The notes beneath the pieces were generated by a model, which ran no database searches, was not told the DNA's origin, and saw nothing but the letters and a program-made list of their open reading frames with translations. A stretch of 64,000 bases of DNA, taken from positions 248,001-312,000 of the forward strand of contig JAQTUV010000003.1 of NCBI GenBank assembly GCA_028707175.1, read 5' to 3'. Made by a program: the position numbers and the translations under genes. How positions within the stretch are numbered: position 1 is the stretch's first letter; each line of letters begins with the position of its first letter. Of this stretch, positions 52,432 through 60,670 are shown piece after piece. The DNA comes from Sideroxydans sp. Its GTDB lineage: Bacteria > Pseudomonadota > Gammaproteobacteria > Burkholderiales > Gallionellaceae.

Positions 52432-53586
52432 CTACTGTTTGATGAGTTGCGCCGATTTACTACAACTTTGGTGTTCGGGGGAAATCAAACTCTGCGAGCC
52501 GCTTTCCGCCAATAAACTCAGTGCTGCCAATACTTTTGAACTGGATTTCTCTAGCTCAGCGATAGCGTCCAGACCTTTTTTGTAGCGCCCTTCATGGTAA
52601 TGCGTCACTGCGGTCACACCTTGGTGATGGAATTGCTGATGAGGCCCTTCCATTTCGCGATACCCCTCCAATTTTGAGAAACAGTGTTTGCCTTCCCCCT
52701 CGTAATACCATTTGCCTAAACGACATGCATGATGACTGGAAAAATCTTCCGGCTTCTTCGAGGATATGCCCAGGAACACTTTGTATATCTCGAACTTATA
52801 GACGAGGTGATCCACTTTGGCGATCTCGATGAAAGTACGCAATGCCGCGATACCGATGGTATTCCTCATCTGTACGGTGACGTCCATGAGGCCATGCATG
52901 TTGCTTGCCGCTAACCGGCCGTCTTTGTGAAAACCTTCGGCCTGTTGAGGGCTGACTTCAACCATTGCTTTTACATCAGCCGCTTCTTTCTGGATCGCAC
53001 CCACTAAAATCGCGATCTCGCTCGTGGCAGTGGAAGTCCTTTCTGCGAGTTTGCGCACTTCGTCGGCGACAACGGCAAAGCCTCGCCCTTGCTCACCCGC
53101 TCGCGCTGCTTCGATCGCTGCATTCAGCGCCAATAGGTTGGTCTGATCGGCGATCTCTTTGATGAGCTTCACGATCCCGCCGATCTGAGAGGTGCGCTCA
53201 TTCAAATGATCCACACTGACTGCAGTCTCTGCCGTCCTGCGGGCCATCTGCTCAAGATTAGTAGAGATGTGTTCGATAGCCGTGAGGTTCGTGCTCAACA
53301 TGCCAGTGGTCTCTTCTATCTGGTCATGTTCGTGTTTCATGGTCTGAGCCAAGTCGGCAAGTGATGTTTGCACCTCTTTCGTTGACTCACCATACGCCCC
53401 CATATGTTCGAAAAGTTCTTGGTGCATCCCAAGCAGCCCAGATGCTTCATTGAACTTTGAAAGAATGGCGTGATGTTCCTGTTGTAGGGAAAGGACGTTG
53501 CTTTCTCGCTCGCCGAGTAATTGCTCAAAATCGCGCAACTTGCCCTTCATGACTTCCGCTTCTTTGAATCTGTTAATGAATAACAT
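52432..53586 (-). CDS. soluble methyl-accepting chemotaxis protein with CZB domain
   Basis: A 384-aa chemoreceptor with no TM segment. An N-terminal coiled coil (about 15-50) leads into the MCP signalling hairpin (about 110-240; [19 protein letters not shown] and [16 protein letters not shown]). A C-terminal CZB zinc-binding domain (about 255-345) has the [12 protein letters not shown] motif and His residues in [11 protein letters not shown] receptors sense zinc and HOCl. AGGAG lies 7 bp upstream of the ATG. Confidence 0.95.
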   Translation of the reverse strand: MLFINRFKEAEVMKGKLRDFEQLLGERESNVLSLQQEHHAILSKFNEASGLLGMHQELFEHMGAYGESTKEVQTSLADLAQTMKHEHDQIEETTGMLSTNLTAIEHISTNLEQMARRTAETAVSVDHLNERTSQIGGIVKLIKEIADQTNLLALNAAIEAARAGEQGRGFAVVADEVRKLAERTSTATSEIAILVGAIQKEAADVKAMVEVSPQQAEGFHKDGRLAASNMHGLMDVTVQMRNTIGIAALRTFIEIAKVDHLVYKFEIYKVFLGISSKKPEDFSSHHACRLGKWYYEGEGKHCFSKLEGYREMEGPHQQFHHQGVTAVTHYHEGRYKKGLDAIAELEKSSSKVLAALSLLAESGSQSLISPEHQSCSKSAQLIKQ

Positions 53587-53686
53587 GCTAGTCGCTCCTC
53601 ATTAATGATCTTTGAATGCCCTGCTGCAATTGCACCAAGTCCATTCGCTGAGGAGGGGAATTTATTCCCTTATATAAAATAAGTAT

Positions 53687-53697
53687 ATATGCCAAAC
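53687..53697. promoter_or_regulatory. ATATGCCAAAC motif upstream of the chemoreceptor gene
   Basis: An 11-bp match to the left part of the inverted repeat at 46491-46508, about 100 bp before the chemoreceptor start. Related half-sites (ATGCC, GGCATA) follow within 50 bp but no perfect dyad is formed. Confidence 0.35.
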
Positions 53698-53792
53698 AGC
53701 CTATGCCAAGGTCTATATATTGCTACATAACGGCATAGCTCTAATGGGGGGGGGAGCCAAGTTAAATAACAAAAGTGACGACTGTTTTTAAT

Positions 53793-54035
53793 TCAGCGGC
53801 GTGCTTGATACGCCATCTTCATATAAGCATCACCACGCGCCAACTCGTCCAACATTTGATCGAGTCGCTTCTGTTGCGTGGCAGGAAGCTTCGCGCGCGT
53901 GATCCAACCGATGTAGTCGTTGCGCTGATACGGCGGACGCGCCTCGTAGGCGGCAGTGAGTTGTTTAGCGGCCAGCGCGTCACGAATGAAGTCTGGCATG
54001 GGATAACGTTCTCTTGTCATGCGCGATGTTTTCAC
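53793..54035 (-). CDS. small YdeI/OmdA-family (bacteriocin-protection) protein
   Basis: An 80-aa protein. RDALAAKQLTAAYEARPPYQ, the DYIGWITRAK core and RLDQMLDELARGDAYMKMAY match the YdeI/OmdA C-terminal domain (PF13376). The start is GTG with AGGAGG 6 bp upstream, just after the WYL regulator. It is short compared with full YdeI (about 150-190 aa), so it is a stand-alone C-terminal domain. The remnant at 46.6 kb is its paralogue. Confidence 0.85.
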   Translation of the reverse strand: MKTSRMTRERYPMPDFIRDALAAKQLTAAYEARPPYQRNDYIGWITRAKLPATQQKRLDQMLDELARGDAYMKMAYQARR

Positions 54036-54047
54036 TCTTAGCCCTCC

Positions 54048-54746
54048 TTAAGCCGGTTTCTGCTCATCTTCGACGCCGATAATATGCGTCAAATAATGTT
54101 CCAGATTGCGCTCTGCATGCTGCGGATAATGTTCGGGCAGCAACACGATGTCTAGGATGCGGTCGAAGCGGAAATTGCGGTAGGCATCGCGTTTTTCACA
54201 CCAAGACAATAACGTCCAATGGTCTCCCCAGCCCATCATGCCCAGCGGCCACAAGGTACGCTTGGTCTCCTGTTCTTTCATATCGCGGTAAGTGATCGTC
54301 ACTTTGAGCCGTAGTTCGCACGCTTTGCGCAGCAGGCCGTGCGTCTCGCGTTCTGGATAGTCGTAATTCGGGATGCGATACGGCAAATGCGATATCTCAT
54401 TCAGCATCGCCGGTGTAAGCACGGCCAGTATCTTGGCCTCCGCTCGTTTGGCCGCCTCGCCCAACGCGGGGTCGGTCCACGCCTGCACCATGCGGTTGCC
54501 CACGAGTAAGGCGGTGACCTCGTCCATCTCAAACATCAGCGGCGGTAAGTCGAAACCTTTGCGCAAGCGATAGCCCACGCCCGCCTCGCCATCGATAGGC
54601 ACACCGGACAACACCAACGCTTGAATGTCTCGATACACGGTGCGCACGCCGACACCAAGTGCATCGGCGAGTGCCTGCCCAGTCATCGCCATGCGACGAC
54701 CTTGCAATAACGTGACCAACTTAAATAGACGTTCGGATTTACGCAT
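54048..54746 (-). CDS. YafY-type HTH/WYL transcriptional regulator
   Basis: A 232-aa regulator. The N-terminal HTH_11 (about 4-60) carries MTGQALADALGVGVRTVYRD. The WYL domain (about 135-205) contains LWPLGMMGWGDHWTLLSWCE. WYL domains bind nucleotides or small ligands. I place the start at ATG 54746, 2 bp after the AlkD-like stop. It is the only regulator in the block besides the LysR at 60.7 kb, so it is a candidate for the palindrome-bearing genes at 58-63 kb. Confidence 0.9.
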   Translation of the reverse strand: MRKSERLFKLVTLLQGRRMAMTGQALADALGVGVRTVYRDIQALVLSGVPIDGEAGVGYRLRKGFDLPPLMFEMDEVTALLVGNRMVQAWTDPALGEAAKRAEAKILAVLTPAMLNEISHLPYRIPNYDYPERETHGLLRKACELRLKVTITYRDMKEQETKRTLWPLGMMGWGDHWTLLSWCEKRDAYRNFRFDRILDIVLLPEHYPQHAERNLEHYLTHIIGVEDEQKPA

Positions 54747-54748
54747 GA

Positions 54749-55858
54749 TCAAATCAACTCGAATGAACCCAGCCGGATGGCCTCGCCATTCAATAACACG
54801 TCGACTTCGTGTCTTCCCGGATAGTGTTTGCGGGTGGTCATTTCGGCCAGCGATATCTTCTTTTGCATGGGTATCGTTTCGAGCGACGCAAGTGTGACGG
54901 CTTTTAATTTGAATACTTTGGCGTTCGCTTTGCCGTTGGATTTGATGAAATGGATACGCAGATCGACCAGAATATCTTGCGCATGTTTCGTGGGGTTGGT
55001 GAGCGCGAAAGCCAGCGTGACCGCACCGCCCATCTGCGCCCGATTCGGCGTGATGCGAATGTCGCCAATTTCTACTTGGGCTGCTTTGCCATATCCCATC
55101 GCATCAAGTGCGCCAGTTTCGCCGCGTTTCACCGCCGAACGCAAAGCATGGCGCACCAACCAGTTCCGCTCCTCGCTTGCATCTTGCAACCAATGACGGG
55201 CCGTTTCAAAAAGCAACTCGGGATGGTCCTTGCCGATGTCGTTCAAATTGTTCGCCACGGAACGGCGCACATACAGCTCGGGATCGTCCTTGAGCAATTC
55301 GAGTAGCGCCAACACAGGACGCGGATCTTGCTGAAAACGTTTGAGGTGAGAGGCCCATGGCAAACGCGGACGCGAGCCTTCCGACACCAGACGGCGCACA
55401 TGCGGACTCGAGTCAGTCGCCCACAGATGAAGTTGTGCGAGCGTGGCCTCGGGATATTTTTCTAGATAAGGGCGGATGCTGAATTCGGCGGTGAAACGTT
55501 GCGTCAACTCGTATTGAAAAGACATCGAAACATCAAAGTGTTCTAGACCGTATTCCGCCACGAACATCACATGCGGGAAATACAAAAAGGTGACCATGCC
55601 AAAGTTGTCGGTCTGCTCGATCTTCGGCCCCAGCGAAGCCGTCAATATTTCTACTGCCTGCGCATAATCCTGCGGCAGATGTTTACGCAACATCCGTGCG
55701 ATGTGTTGGGCGCGCGGCTTCAATTCCAGCGCTTCGTATCCTTCAAGCGTGTCGCTGACGAATCTTTGCGCATCGAATCGCTTCGATACTGCTCCGATCA
55801 TCCCTGCGATCTTTACAGGGATGTCGGCTCCGAATTGGTTTTTCAGCGCTTCAGCCAT
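54749..55858 (-). CDS. DNA alkylation repair protein (AlkD-like HEAT repeats)
   Basis: A 369-aa protein of helical HEAT-like repeats with RRSVANNLNDIGKDHPELL and RNWLVRHALRSAVKRG, typical of the AlkC/AlkD superfamily with a C-terminal beta extension (about 275-370). This longer form fits the AlkC-like branch. It may excise 3-methyladenine-type lesions. Start ATG at 55858; the upstream TTG is less likely. Confidence 0.85.
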   Translation of the reverse strand: MAEALKNQFGADIPVKIAGMIGAVSKRFDAQRFVSDTLEGYEALELKPRAQHIARMLRKHLPQDYAQAVEILTASLGPKIEQTDNFGMVTFLYFPHVMFVAEYGLEHFDVSMSFQYELTQRFTAEFSIRPYLEKYPEATLAQLHLWATDSSPHVRRLVSEGSRPRLPWASHLKRFQQDPRPVLALLELLKDDPELYVRRSVANNLNDIGKDHPELLFETARHWLQDASEERNWLVRHALRSAVKRGETGALDAMGYGKAAQVEIGDIRITPNRAQMGGAVTLAFALTNPTKHAQDILVDLRIHFIKSNGKANAKVFKLKAVTLASLETIPMQKKISLAEMTTRKHYPGRHEVDVLLNGEAIRLGSFELI

Positions 55859-55884
55859 CAAGGGATTCCCAATTTTTCACAAAA

Positions 55885-56214
55885 TCATTTCTTCGCTTTT
55901 TTCGGCTTAGGTAACGGCAATTCGCGCTCCGTCGCACGCACCAGATCGCACAACCACTCGCTGTCTTCCCATTGATCTGCGGTGATCAGCAGATGCGGCT
56001 TTGCCCCGGGATAAGGCGCCCCTTCGACCACCGACGCGATTTTGCTTTTCCCAGCAACGGTGGGCTTCAAATATAACTGGTCGTCGCATACCAGTCCGAC
56101 CGGCTTACCTTCCAGATACAAGCAATATTCGCCGAACATTTTTTTGGTGGAAGCCCCACCCAATCTAGAAAGCTGGTCGAGCAAAAAATCGATGGTGTTC
56201 TGGTCAGTTGCCAT
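55885..56214 (-). CDS. TfoX N-terminal domain protein
   Basis: A 109-aa stand-alone TfoX/Sxy N-terminal domain (about 10-95; MFGEYCLYLEGKPVGLVCDDQLYLK). A Lys/Pro-rich tail follows. TfoX promotes competence in some gammaproteobacteria; single-domain forms are poorly understood. It is followed after 1 bp by the FMN reductase. A separate TfoX-C domain is fused to DUF1801 at 62.3 kb. Confidence 0.88.
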   Translation of the reverse strand: MATDQNTIDFLLDQLSRLGGASTKKMFGEYCLYLEGKPVGLVCDDQLYLKPTVAGKSKIASVVEGAPYPGAKPHLLITADQWEDSEWLCDLVRATERELPLPKPKKAKK

Positions 56215-56215
56215 T

Positions 56216-56740
56216 TCAATCTTTCCTGTTTTGCGCCACAGCCAAAATCATCTCAAGCACATTCACCAACTCCGCCGCATACTGTTGCGCGATTTCGTCT
56301 TCACTCATCCCCGTGATGGGCTGTGCCAGCGTTACGCATGCCGCATCAATCACATCGGCAGACATCATCGTAACCGTTTCGCGCAAGGCAAGGTAGGCGT
56401 GCGTGGCGCGTGGCGCGGCATTCAGTAGTGCCACAGGTTTATTGACGAACGACTCGTTGCCTACCATCCAGTCCAGCGCATTCTTGATGACCGCGCTCAC
56501 GCCATGCGCATATTCTGGACTGGCGATGACCACCACATCTGCCTCGTTGATCGCCTCACGCAACGCCGCAACGGTGGGTGGATTGGGAAATTCGATATCT
56601 GGGTTGAACAGCGGCAATTCGCCCAGACCGGAATACACGACCACCTCCATTCCCGCTGGAGTGAGCCGCGCCAGCGCACGTAGCAATCGAGTGTTTTCGG
56701 AAGTGGCGCGCAGACTGCCGGAAAGCGCGAGCACTCTCAT
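56216..56740 (-). CDS. NAD(P)H-dependent FMN reductase
   Basis: A 174-aa flavodoxin-fold NADPH-dependent FMN reductase family protein. LALSGSLRATSENTRLLRAL binds FMN phosphate, and VVIASPEYAHGVSAVIKNAL is the second family motif. It likely reduces FMN or quinones. It follows directly on the GyrI-like gene (adjacent, 0-bp gap). Confidence 0.92.
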   Translation of the reverse strand: MRVLALSGSLRATSENTRLLRALARLTPAGMEVVVYSGLGELPLFNPDIEFPNPPTVAALREAINEADVVVIASPEYAHGVSAVIKNALDWMVGNESFVNKPVALLNAAPRATHAYLALRETVTMMSADVIDAACVTLAQPITGMSEDEIAQQYAAELVNVLEMILAVAQNRKD

Positions 56741-57199
56741 CTATTCAACCGCGATGTAAATCTCAACCACATCCGCATTGCGATAGACCTCGAAGTCCAC
56801 ATCGTATCTGCGCTTCCACGCCTTCGATGTTGCAAAGAACGGCCATATCCTGCCCCACGCCTCGATGACTGCTTGCGGTATATCTCCCCGCGCTTCAAAC
56901 ACAAGGTAGCGCCCGCCGCCGACTTCGATGGTATCGAATGCCGATGCTCCGGCAGTAACCGATACTGCGACGGTCGCTGTGAATGGCCCGTTCGCATCCG
57001 ATTCATAGGCCGAGTACGCGCCGTAGATGGGCGAGTCGGGCAGCTTGTTGGGGATTTTATTGGCGAGGTCTTGCCCGAAAAAATCACCCCACAAATCACC
57101 GATATTTTTCTTGAGTGTTTGGGATTGCTCGCTGTTGGAGGTTCGGATGGAAATACCTGAGAGTGTGAACGGTTGGAGTTCTACTAACTTGGGTTGCAT
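56741..57199 (-). CDS. GyrI-like effector-binding domain protein
   Basis: A 152-aa stand-alone AraC effector-binding/GyrI-like (SHV-fold) domain, with IYGAYSAYESDANGPFTATV and the acidic C-terminal DVDFEVYRNADVVEIYIAVE. No DNA-binding domain. Such proteins bind small ligands or gyrase. Adjacent to the FMN reductase. Confidence 0.88.
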   Translation of the reverse strand: MQPKLVELQPFTLSGISIRTSNSEQSQTLKKNIGDLWGDFFGQDLANKIPNKLPDSPIYGAYSAYESDANGPFTATVAVSVTAGASAFDTIEVGGGRYLVFEARGDIPQAVIEAWGRIWPFFATSKAWKRRYDVDFEVYRNADVVEIYIAVE

Positions 57200-57288
57200 G
57201 GATGAAATCCCTTGAAAATTAAGTTGTCCCCATCAACGGGGTAAAAATATGAAACGTCTGAGAAGATGATGAAGCAACGCGATATCGA

Positions 57289-57645
57289 TCACACTTTGAC
57301 AGACGCTTTACGCGCAAGAACAAGATAGTCGCGCACATGCTTGCTCTCGATGTCCTGAATCGAAAAAAGTTTGATGTGGCGACGCAGCTTGCCATCGCCC
57401 TCCAACACCTTATGTTTATCCGGCAACGCCGCCCCAGCGCTAAATTCCAGCGAGACATGCTTGGCATACGAAAAGATGCCGCAAAACGGCTTATCCGCCG
57501 CAAACAAGATCCCACCGTATTTGACCTCTTCGCTGATCCCCTCCATATCTAGGATTCGCTTTCTCAGTGACTGAACCAATGTGAAGCGGTCTTCACTCAA
57601 CAGGCGGATATCTTCAAGCATTTTAGTGACGCGATCATTGCTCAT
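57289..57645 (-). CDS. DUF1801 domain-containing protein
   Basis: A 118-aa protein with the DUF1801 (YdhG-like) core: EEVKYGGILFAADKPFCGIF and HVSLEFSAGAALPD. Function unknown. It is the second DUF1801 domain in this block after the fusion at 62.3 kb. The weak hairpin CCCC-ATCAA-CGGGG (57225-57241) downstream could end its transcript. Confidence 0.88.
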   Translation of the reverse strand: MSNDRVTKMLEDIRLLSEDRFTLVQSLRKRILDMEGISEEVKYGGILFAADKPFCGIFSYAKHVSLEFSAGAALPDKHKVLEGDGKLRRHIKLFSIQDIESKHVRDYLVLARKASVKV

Positions 57646-57703
57646 TTCTCAACTCCGATTTGTTACTCATGAAGAGTGTCCCGCTAGACGATAACCTTCT
57701 CGG

Positions 57704-58021
57704 TCAACGGTTTATTGCTACTTCGCTGACCTGAATGATCGGCTCGATGTCGGTGTAGTTCGGCATGTCGCCCTGTAACTCGGCGGCGTGAGGCAAAAAT
57801 GCCGCCATAAAATCGTCGGCAGTATCAAATAGGTAATGGCACATGGCAACATGGACTGGCAGCGAACTAGGCGCTGCGCCACTCAGTCCACGTTCCACCG
57901 ACACGCCGCGATAACCACGGCCTTTACTCAAAAGCTCGATGGAGCGCGGCATGTGTCTGTTGAGGTAATAGTCCATGTCGAACCTGCCGTTGTTGGGGTA
58001 GAGGATGCTGAGCTTGATCAT
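57704..58021 (-). CDS. EthD family protein
   Basis: A 105-aa dimeric alpha/beta-barrel protein. YPNNGRFDMDYYLNRHMPRS is the EthD hallmark and is followed by GYRGVSVERG. The family includes EthD and small lyases; the substrate is unknown. Its start overlaps the upstream monooxygenase-like gene by 4 bp. Confidence 0.9.
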   Translation of the reverse strand: MIKLSILYPNNGRFDMDYYLNRHMPRSIELLSKGRGYRGVSVERGLSGAAPSSLPVHVAMCHYLFDTADDFMAAFLPHAAELQGDMPNYTDIEPIIQVSEVAINR

Positions 58022-58335
58022 AGTTTGTCATCTCTTCCGCGTTGCATCACATGTACTGTGCTGAAACAGCTCACCACACTGTCTGGCGCAACCAACGGTT
58101 CGCACACTTGCATCATCTCTGCACCAAAGTTGACTTGACCAGCTTGCGCCGCTTGTAGGCTTTCCCAGCACGTCATGTCTATCCATTCTCCATCGTCAGT
58201 CTCTGACAGACTGCGGAAGCGAAATCCGGGCTGACGCTTCACCCACGCATTGATCTCCTCATTCGCCTTCAGCCAGTCTGACGAAGTCTTGCCTTGCTTA
58301 AGACGAAAGCGCACCAAATCTATGGTTTCAGACAT
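58018..58335 (-). CDS. ABM-like dimeric alpha/beta-barrel protein, copy 1
   Basis: A 105-aa protein starting MSETIDLVRFRLKQGKTSSD, with RQPGFRFRSLSETDDGEWID. It resembles small monooxygenase/stress-response alpha-beta barrel proteins. It is a close paralogue of the next upstream gene and is followed, overlapping by 4 bp, by EthD. Confidence 0.82.
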   Translation of the reverse strand: MSETIDLVRFRLKQGKTSSDWLKANEEINAWVKRQPGFRFRSLSETDDGEWIDMTCWESLQAAQAGQVNFGAEMMQVCEPLVAPDSVVSCFSTVHVMQRGRDDKL

Positions 58336-58368
58336 TCGTATCTCCTTGTGTGATGTGGTATCTCCTGC

Positions 58369-58671
58369 TCATCCGCGTTGCATCACATGCGCCTTGCTGT
58401 GGCTCACCACCACGCTGCCGATCTCGACCAAAGGTTCGCAGGCTGCCCCCATCTCCTCGCCGAATTTCGCTCCAGAGGCTTTAGCCGCATCCAGACTTTC
58501 CCAATACACCATGTCGATCCATTCGCCATCGTCGGTCTCGGATAGGCTGCGAAAACGGAAGCCGGGCTGCACCTTGATCCAGTCGTTGATCTTCTCGTTG
58601 GCCTTGAGCCAATCGGCGGCAGTCTTATCTTGCTTTAAACGGAAACGTACTAGCTCTATCGTGTCGGACAT
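58369..58671 (-). CDS. ABM-like dimeric alpha/beta-barrel protein, copy 2
   Basis: A 100-aa paralogue of the downstream neighbour: about two thirds of positions match, including RFRLKQDKT, GFRFRSLSETDDGEWID and KAHVMQRG. The ATG at 58671 has AAGGAG 8 bp upstream and decides the start; the longer open frame to 58872 overlaps the SRPBCC gene. A 24-bp palindrome lies 58 bp upstream. Tandem duplication gave rise to the pair. Confidence 0.85.
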   Translation of the reverse strand: MSDTIELVRFRLKQDKTAADWLKANEKINDWIKVQPGFRFRSLSETDDGEWIDMVYWESLDAAKASGAKFGEEMGAACEPLVEIGSVVVSHSKAHVMQRG

Positions 58672-58729
58672 TGTTGTTCTCCTTGTTGGTTGTGTCGAAA
58701 ATCTTGACGACGAGAAATCTACGCCCCTG

Positions 58730-58753
58730 CTACTGACAGCGTGGTGGCAGTAG
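58730..58753. promoter_or_regulatory. 24-bp operator-like palindrome A
   Basis: CTACTGACAG-CGTG-GTGGCAGTAG, 10-bp arms with two mismatches, 58 bp before the start of the ABM-like copy 2 gene. It is the most diverged of three copies (see 59242 and 63429). Confidence 0.65.
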
Positions 58754-58766
58754 TTTTCGTGAGGCA

Positions 58767-59180
58767 TCAGATTTTGCGTGCGTAGTTGATAAGTGCTTGC
58801 GTCTGGGCTGCGGCGTCCTTGATTTGATTCTCGCCGACCACCTTGCGCCAGAAGAATCCCATCAACCCCCACACTTCAATCTGAAAATGAATAGTTGTTT
58901 GTCCGCCGCTCTGCACATACTCGTGCGAGGTGCGCATTTTGGCGAGGAACAGATGTGCTGTATCAACCAAGCGATATGGGCGTATTTCGTCTATCGTCAA
59001 TTTCACATTCGGCCCGCCCTTGGGCTTGAGCGTGAATCCTGCGCCCTCTCTGGCGTTGCCTTCCAGATTCGTTGATTCCAGACCATCGTCCCATTTACTC
59101 CAGTTGTTGATATCCGTGATTGCGCGGAATAGTTTTTCCGCTGGAACGTCGGTAGTCGTTTCGTATTTTGCTTGCCACAT
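58767..59180 (-). CDS. SRPBCC family protein (START/Bet v1-like fold)
   Basis: A 137-aa protein of the polyketide cyclase/SRPBCC type: MWQAKYETTTDVPAEKLFRA, then TDINNWSKWDDGLEST near the N-terminus. A ligand-binding hydrophobic cavity protein with unknown ligand. Start at ATG 59180, where a GAGG lies upstream; the longer frame to 59330 would read through the palindrome at 59242-59265. Confidence 0.88.
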   Translation of the reverse strand: MWQAKYETTTDVPAEKLFRAITDINNWSKWDDGLESTNLEGNAREGAGFTLKPKGGPNVKLTIDEIRPYRLVDTAHLFLAKMRTSHEYVQSGGQTTIHFQIEVWGLMGFFWRKVVGENQIKDAAAQTQALINYARKI

Positions 59181-59241
59181 TCTTACTTTCCTCGCTTTAT
59201 GGATGCCAGGACATCCGGCAAGAGGAATGCTACGCACCTGC

Positions 59242-59265
59242 TGCTGACAACGTGTTGTCAGCAGA
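59242..59265. promoter_or_regulatory. 24-bp operator-like palindrome B
   Basis: CTGCTGACAA-CGTG-TTGTCAGCAG, perfect 10-bp arms. It lies 61 bp before the SRPBCC start. Compared with copy C it has a paired A-to-G/T-to-C change that keeps the symmetry, which is strong evidence that the dyad is functional. Confidence 0.75.
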
Positions 59266-59346
59266 GATTTAGCCAAGTTGATTTTCGGTGTTATCGACTG
59301 CCAACCTACGCACTTAACGTGGGTTGGCAATCGATGAATTTTCCGT

Positions 59347-59859
59347 TCAATACAGCCCCATCTTGAGCGATGTCTCGGCCAGCATTGCGCTCACTTTGCC
59401 GTCTATCTCCTTCACCGCCTTGATCGTCACCACATAGGTATTGCCCTTGCCCCCGGAGCATGGCGGCAAGTAGGCACCGGCCTTGTCCCATGTCGGCGCG
59501 CGCTGAGCCTCGACAAGGAAAAAGTCGGAGGGCAAATCGAAGCTGTGTCCTGGCACCGATGGAAGGCTCACTCGTTTTGTGCCGCCGGCGATGCGGTAGC
59601 CGATCTTGCCGTGGCCGCCATCGTTCATGGGCTGGTAAGTCTGGTCGCTGTATTCCATGACCAGCGCGTTTGCGCCAGCCGGAATCTGTTCGACCTTCAG
59701 GCTAGGCGTTGCGCCCTTGCCACCAAAGCGCGCGCATTGCTGGCCTGCGGGAATCTTGTTGCCGTCCCATGCGGCATCGGTGAAGCTGGCCTTGAACGCG
59801 CTTTCGGCGTGGACGCTGGATGCGAGTAGGGCAAGTATTACGAATGCGATTTTTTTCAT
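59347..59859 (-). CDS. secreted YbhB/PEBP-family protein
   Basis: A 170-aa protein with signal peptide MKKIAFVILALLASSVHA. A phosphatidylethanolamine-binding-protein-like fold follows: GNKIPAGQQCARFGGKGATP and IPAGANALVMEYSDQTYQ, with GHGKIGYRI. Its function is not established; bacterial PEBPs are diverse. It has a GGAGACAACATC-type leader. Confidence 0.82.
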   Translation of the reverse strand: MKKIAFVILALLASSVHAESAFKASFTDAAWDGNKIPAGQQCARFGGKGATPSLKVEQIPAGANALVMEYSDQTYQPMNDGGHGKIGYRIAGGTKRVSLPSVPGHSFDLPSDFFLVEAQRAPTWDKAGAYLPPCSGGKGNTYVVTIKAVKEIDGKVSAMLAETSLKMGLY

Positions 59860-59877
59860 GATGTTGTCTCCTGATCG

Positions 59878-60549
59878 TTATTTTGAAAGTGCCTGAATCA
59901 CCGCCAGCGCTGTGCTGCGACTGGACTGTGGGTTTTGTCCGGTAATGAATTTACCATCGACTTCGACATGGTCGACCCAATTCGTTTGTGCCACAAATGT
60001 TGCACCTTGTTCTCGTAAGCGAGTTTCAAGCAGGAAGGGCATCTTGCTTTCAAGACCGGCAACTGCTTCTTCTTGGTTGGTGAAGCTGGTGAGCTTCTTG
60101 CCCGCGACCAGATAGGAGCCGTTGTCGAGTTTGGCTCCGACAAATATGGCTGGGCCATGGCACACCGAGGCGATCACTTTGTCATCCGCCGCGAAACGCG
60201 CCAGCAGTTTGCCGGTGTCGGGATTGTCGGGCAGATCGAACATGGTGCCGTGTCCACCCGGCACGAACACTGCCGCAAAGCGCGAAGCATCAACAGAAGC
60301 CAGCGTTTCCGTGTGCTCCAGCACGGCGATAGCATCGCCCCATGCCTTGTCTTGATCTGAATTGGATTTGCTGCGCGGGTCAACTGGGGCGCGCCCGCCC
60401 TTGATGCTGGCAACGGTGATGTCGTAACCCTGTTTTCTGAATTCAACATAGGGCACGGCAAATTCTTCCAGCCACAGGCCGGTGTGGTCGCCCGCCCCCA
60501 TGTCGCTAAAACTGGTCACGATGATTAATACGGCTTTAGCTGCACTCAT
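59878..60549 (-). CDS. DJ-1/PfpI family protein (HchA-like)
   Basis: A 223-aa protein of the DJ-1/PfpI superfamily. The nucleophile elbow is SVCHGPAIFVGAKL. FVPGGHGTMFDLPDNPD supplies the oxyanion/Glu region. Such proteins act as glyoxalase III or deglycase-like chaperones. The ATG at 60549 has AAGGAG 8 bp upstream; the open frame to 60702 is not credible. It is divergent from the LysR gene at 60671. Confidence 0.92.
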   Translation of the reverse strand: MSAAKAVLIIVTSFSDMGAGDHTGLWLEEFAVPYVEFRKQGYDITVASIKGGRAPVDPRSKSNSDQDKAWGDAIAVLEHTETLASVDASRFAAVFVPGGHGTMFDLPDNPDTGKLLARFAADDKVIASVCHGPAIFVGAKLDNGSYLVAGKKLTSFTNQEEAVAGLESKMPFLLETRLREQGATFVAQTNWVDHVEVDGKFITGQNPQSSRSTALAVIQALSK

Positions 60550-60670
60550 AGATGTCTCCTTAAAGTTAGATTGCTGAAAAACGACAGCGCTCCGTCGTTC
60601 CGGAGACACAATAGAACTAGCCGCAATATAATAATAATTATCTATTTTCCACGCTCCCATCATTTTATTT

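Noticed and set aside
57219-57515. 98-aa minus-strand ORF overlapping DUF1801
   Set aside because: It lies in another frame of the DUF1801 gene; Arg/Cys/Met-rich composition marks it as a shadow.
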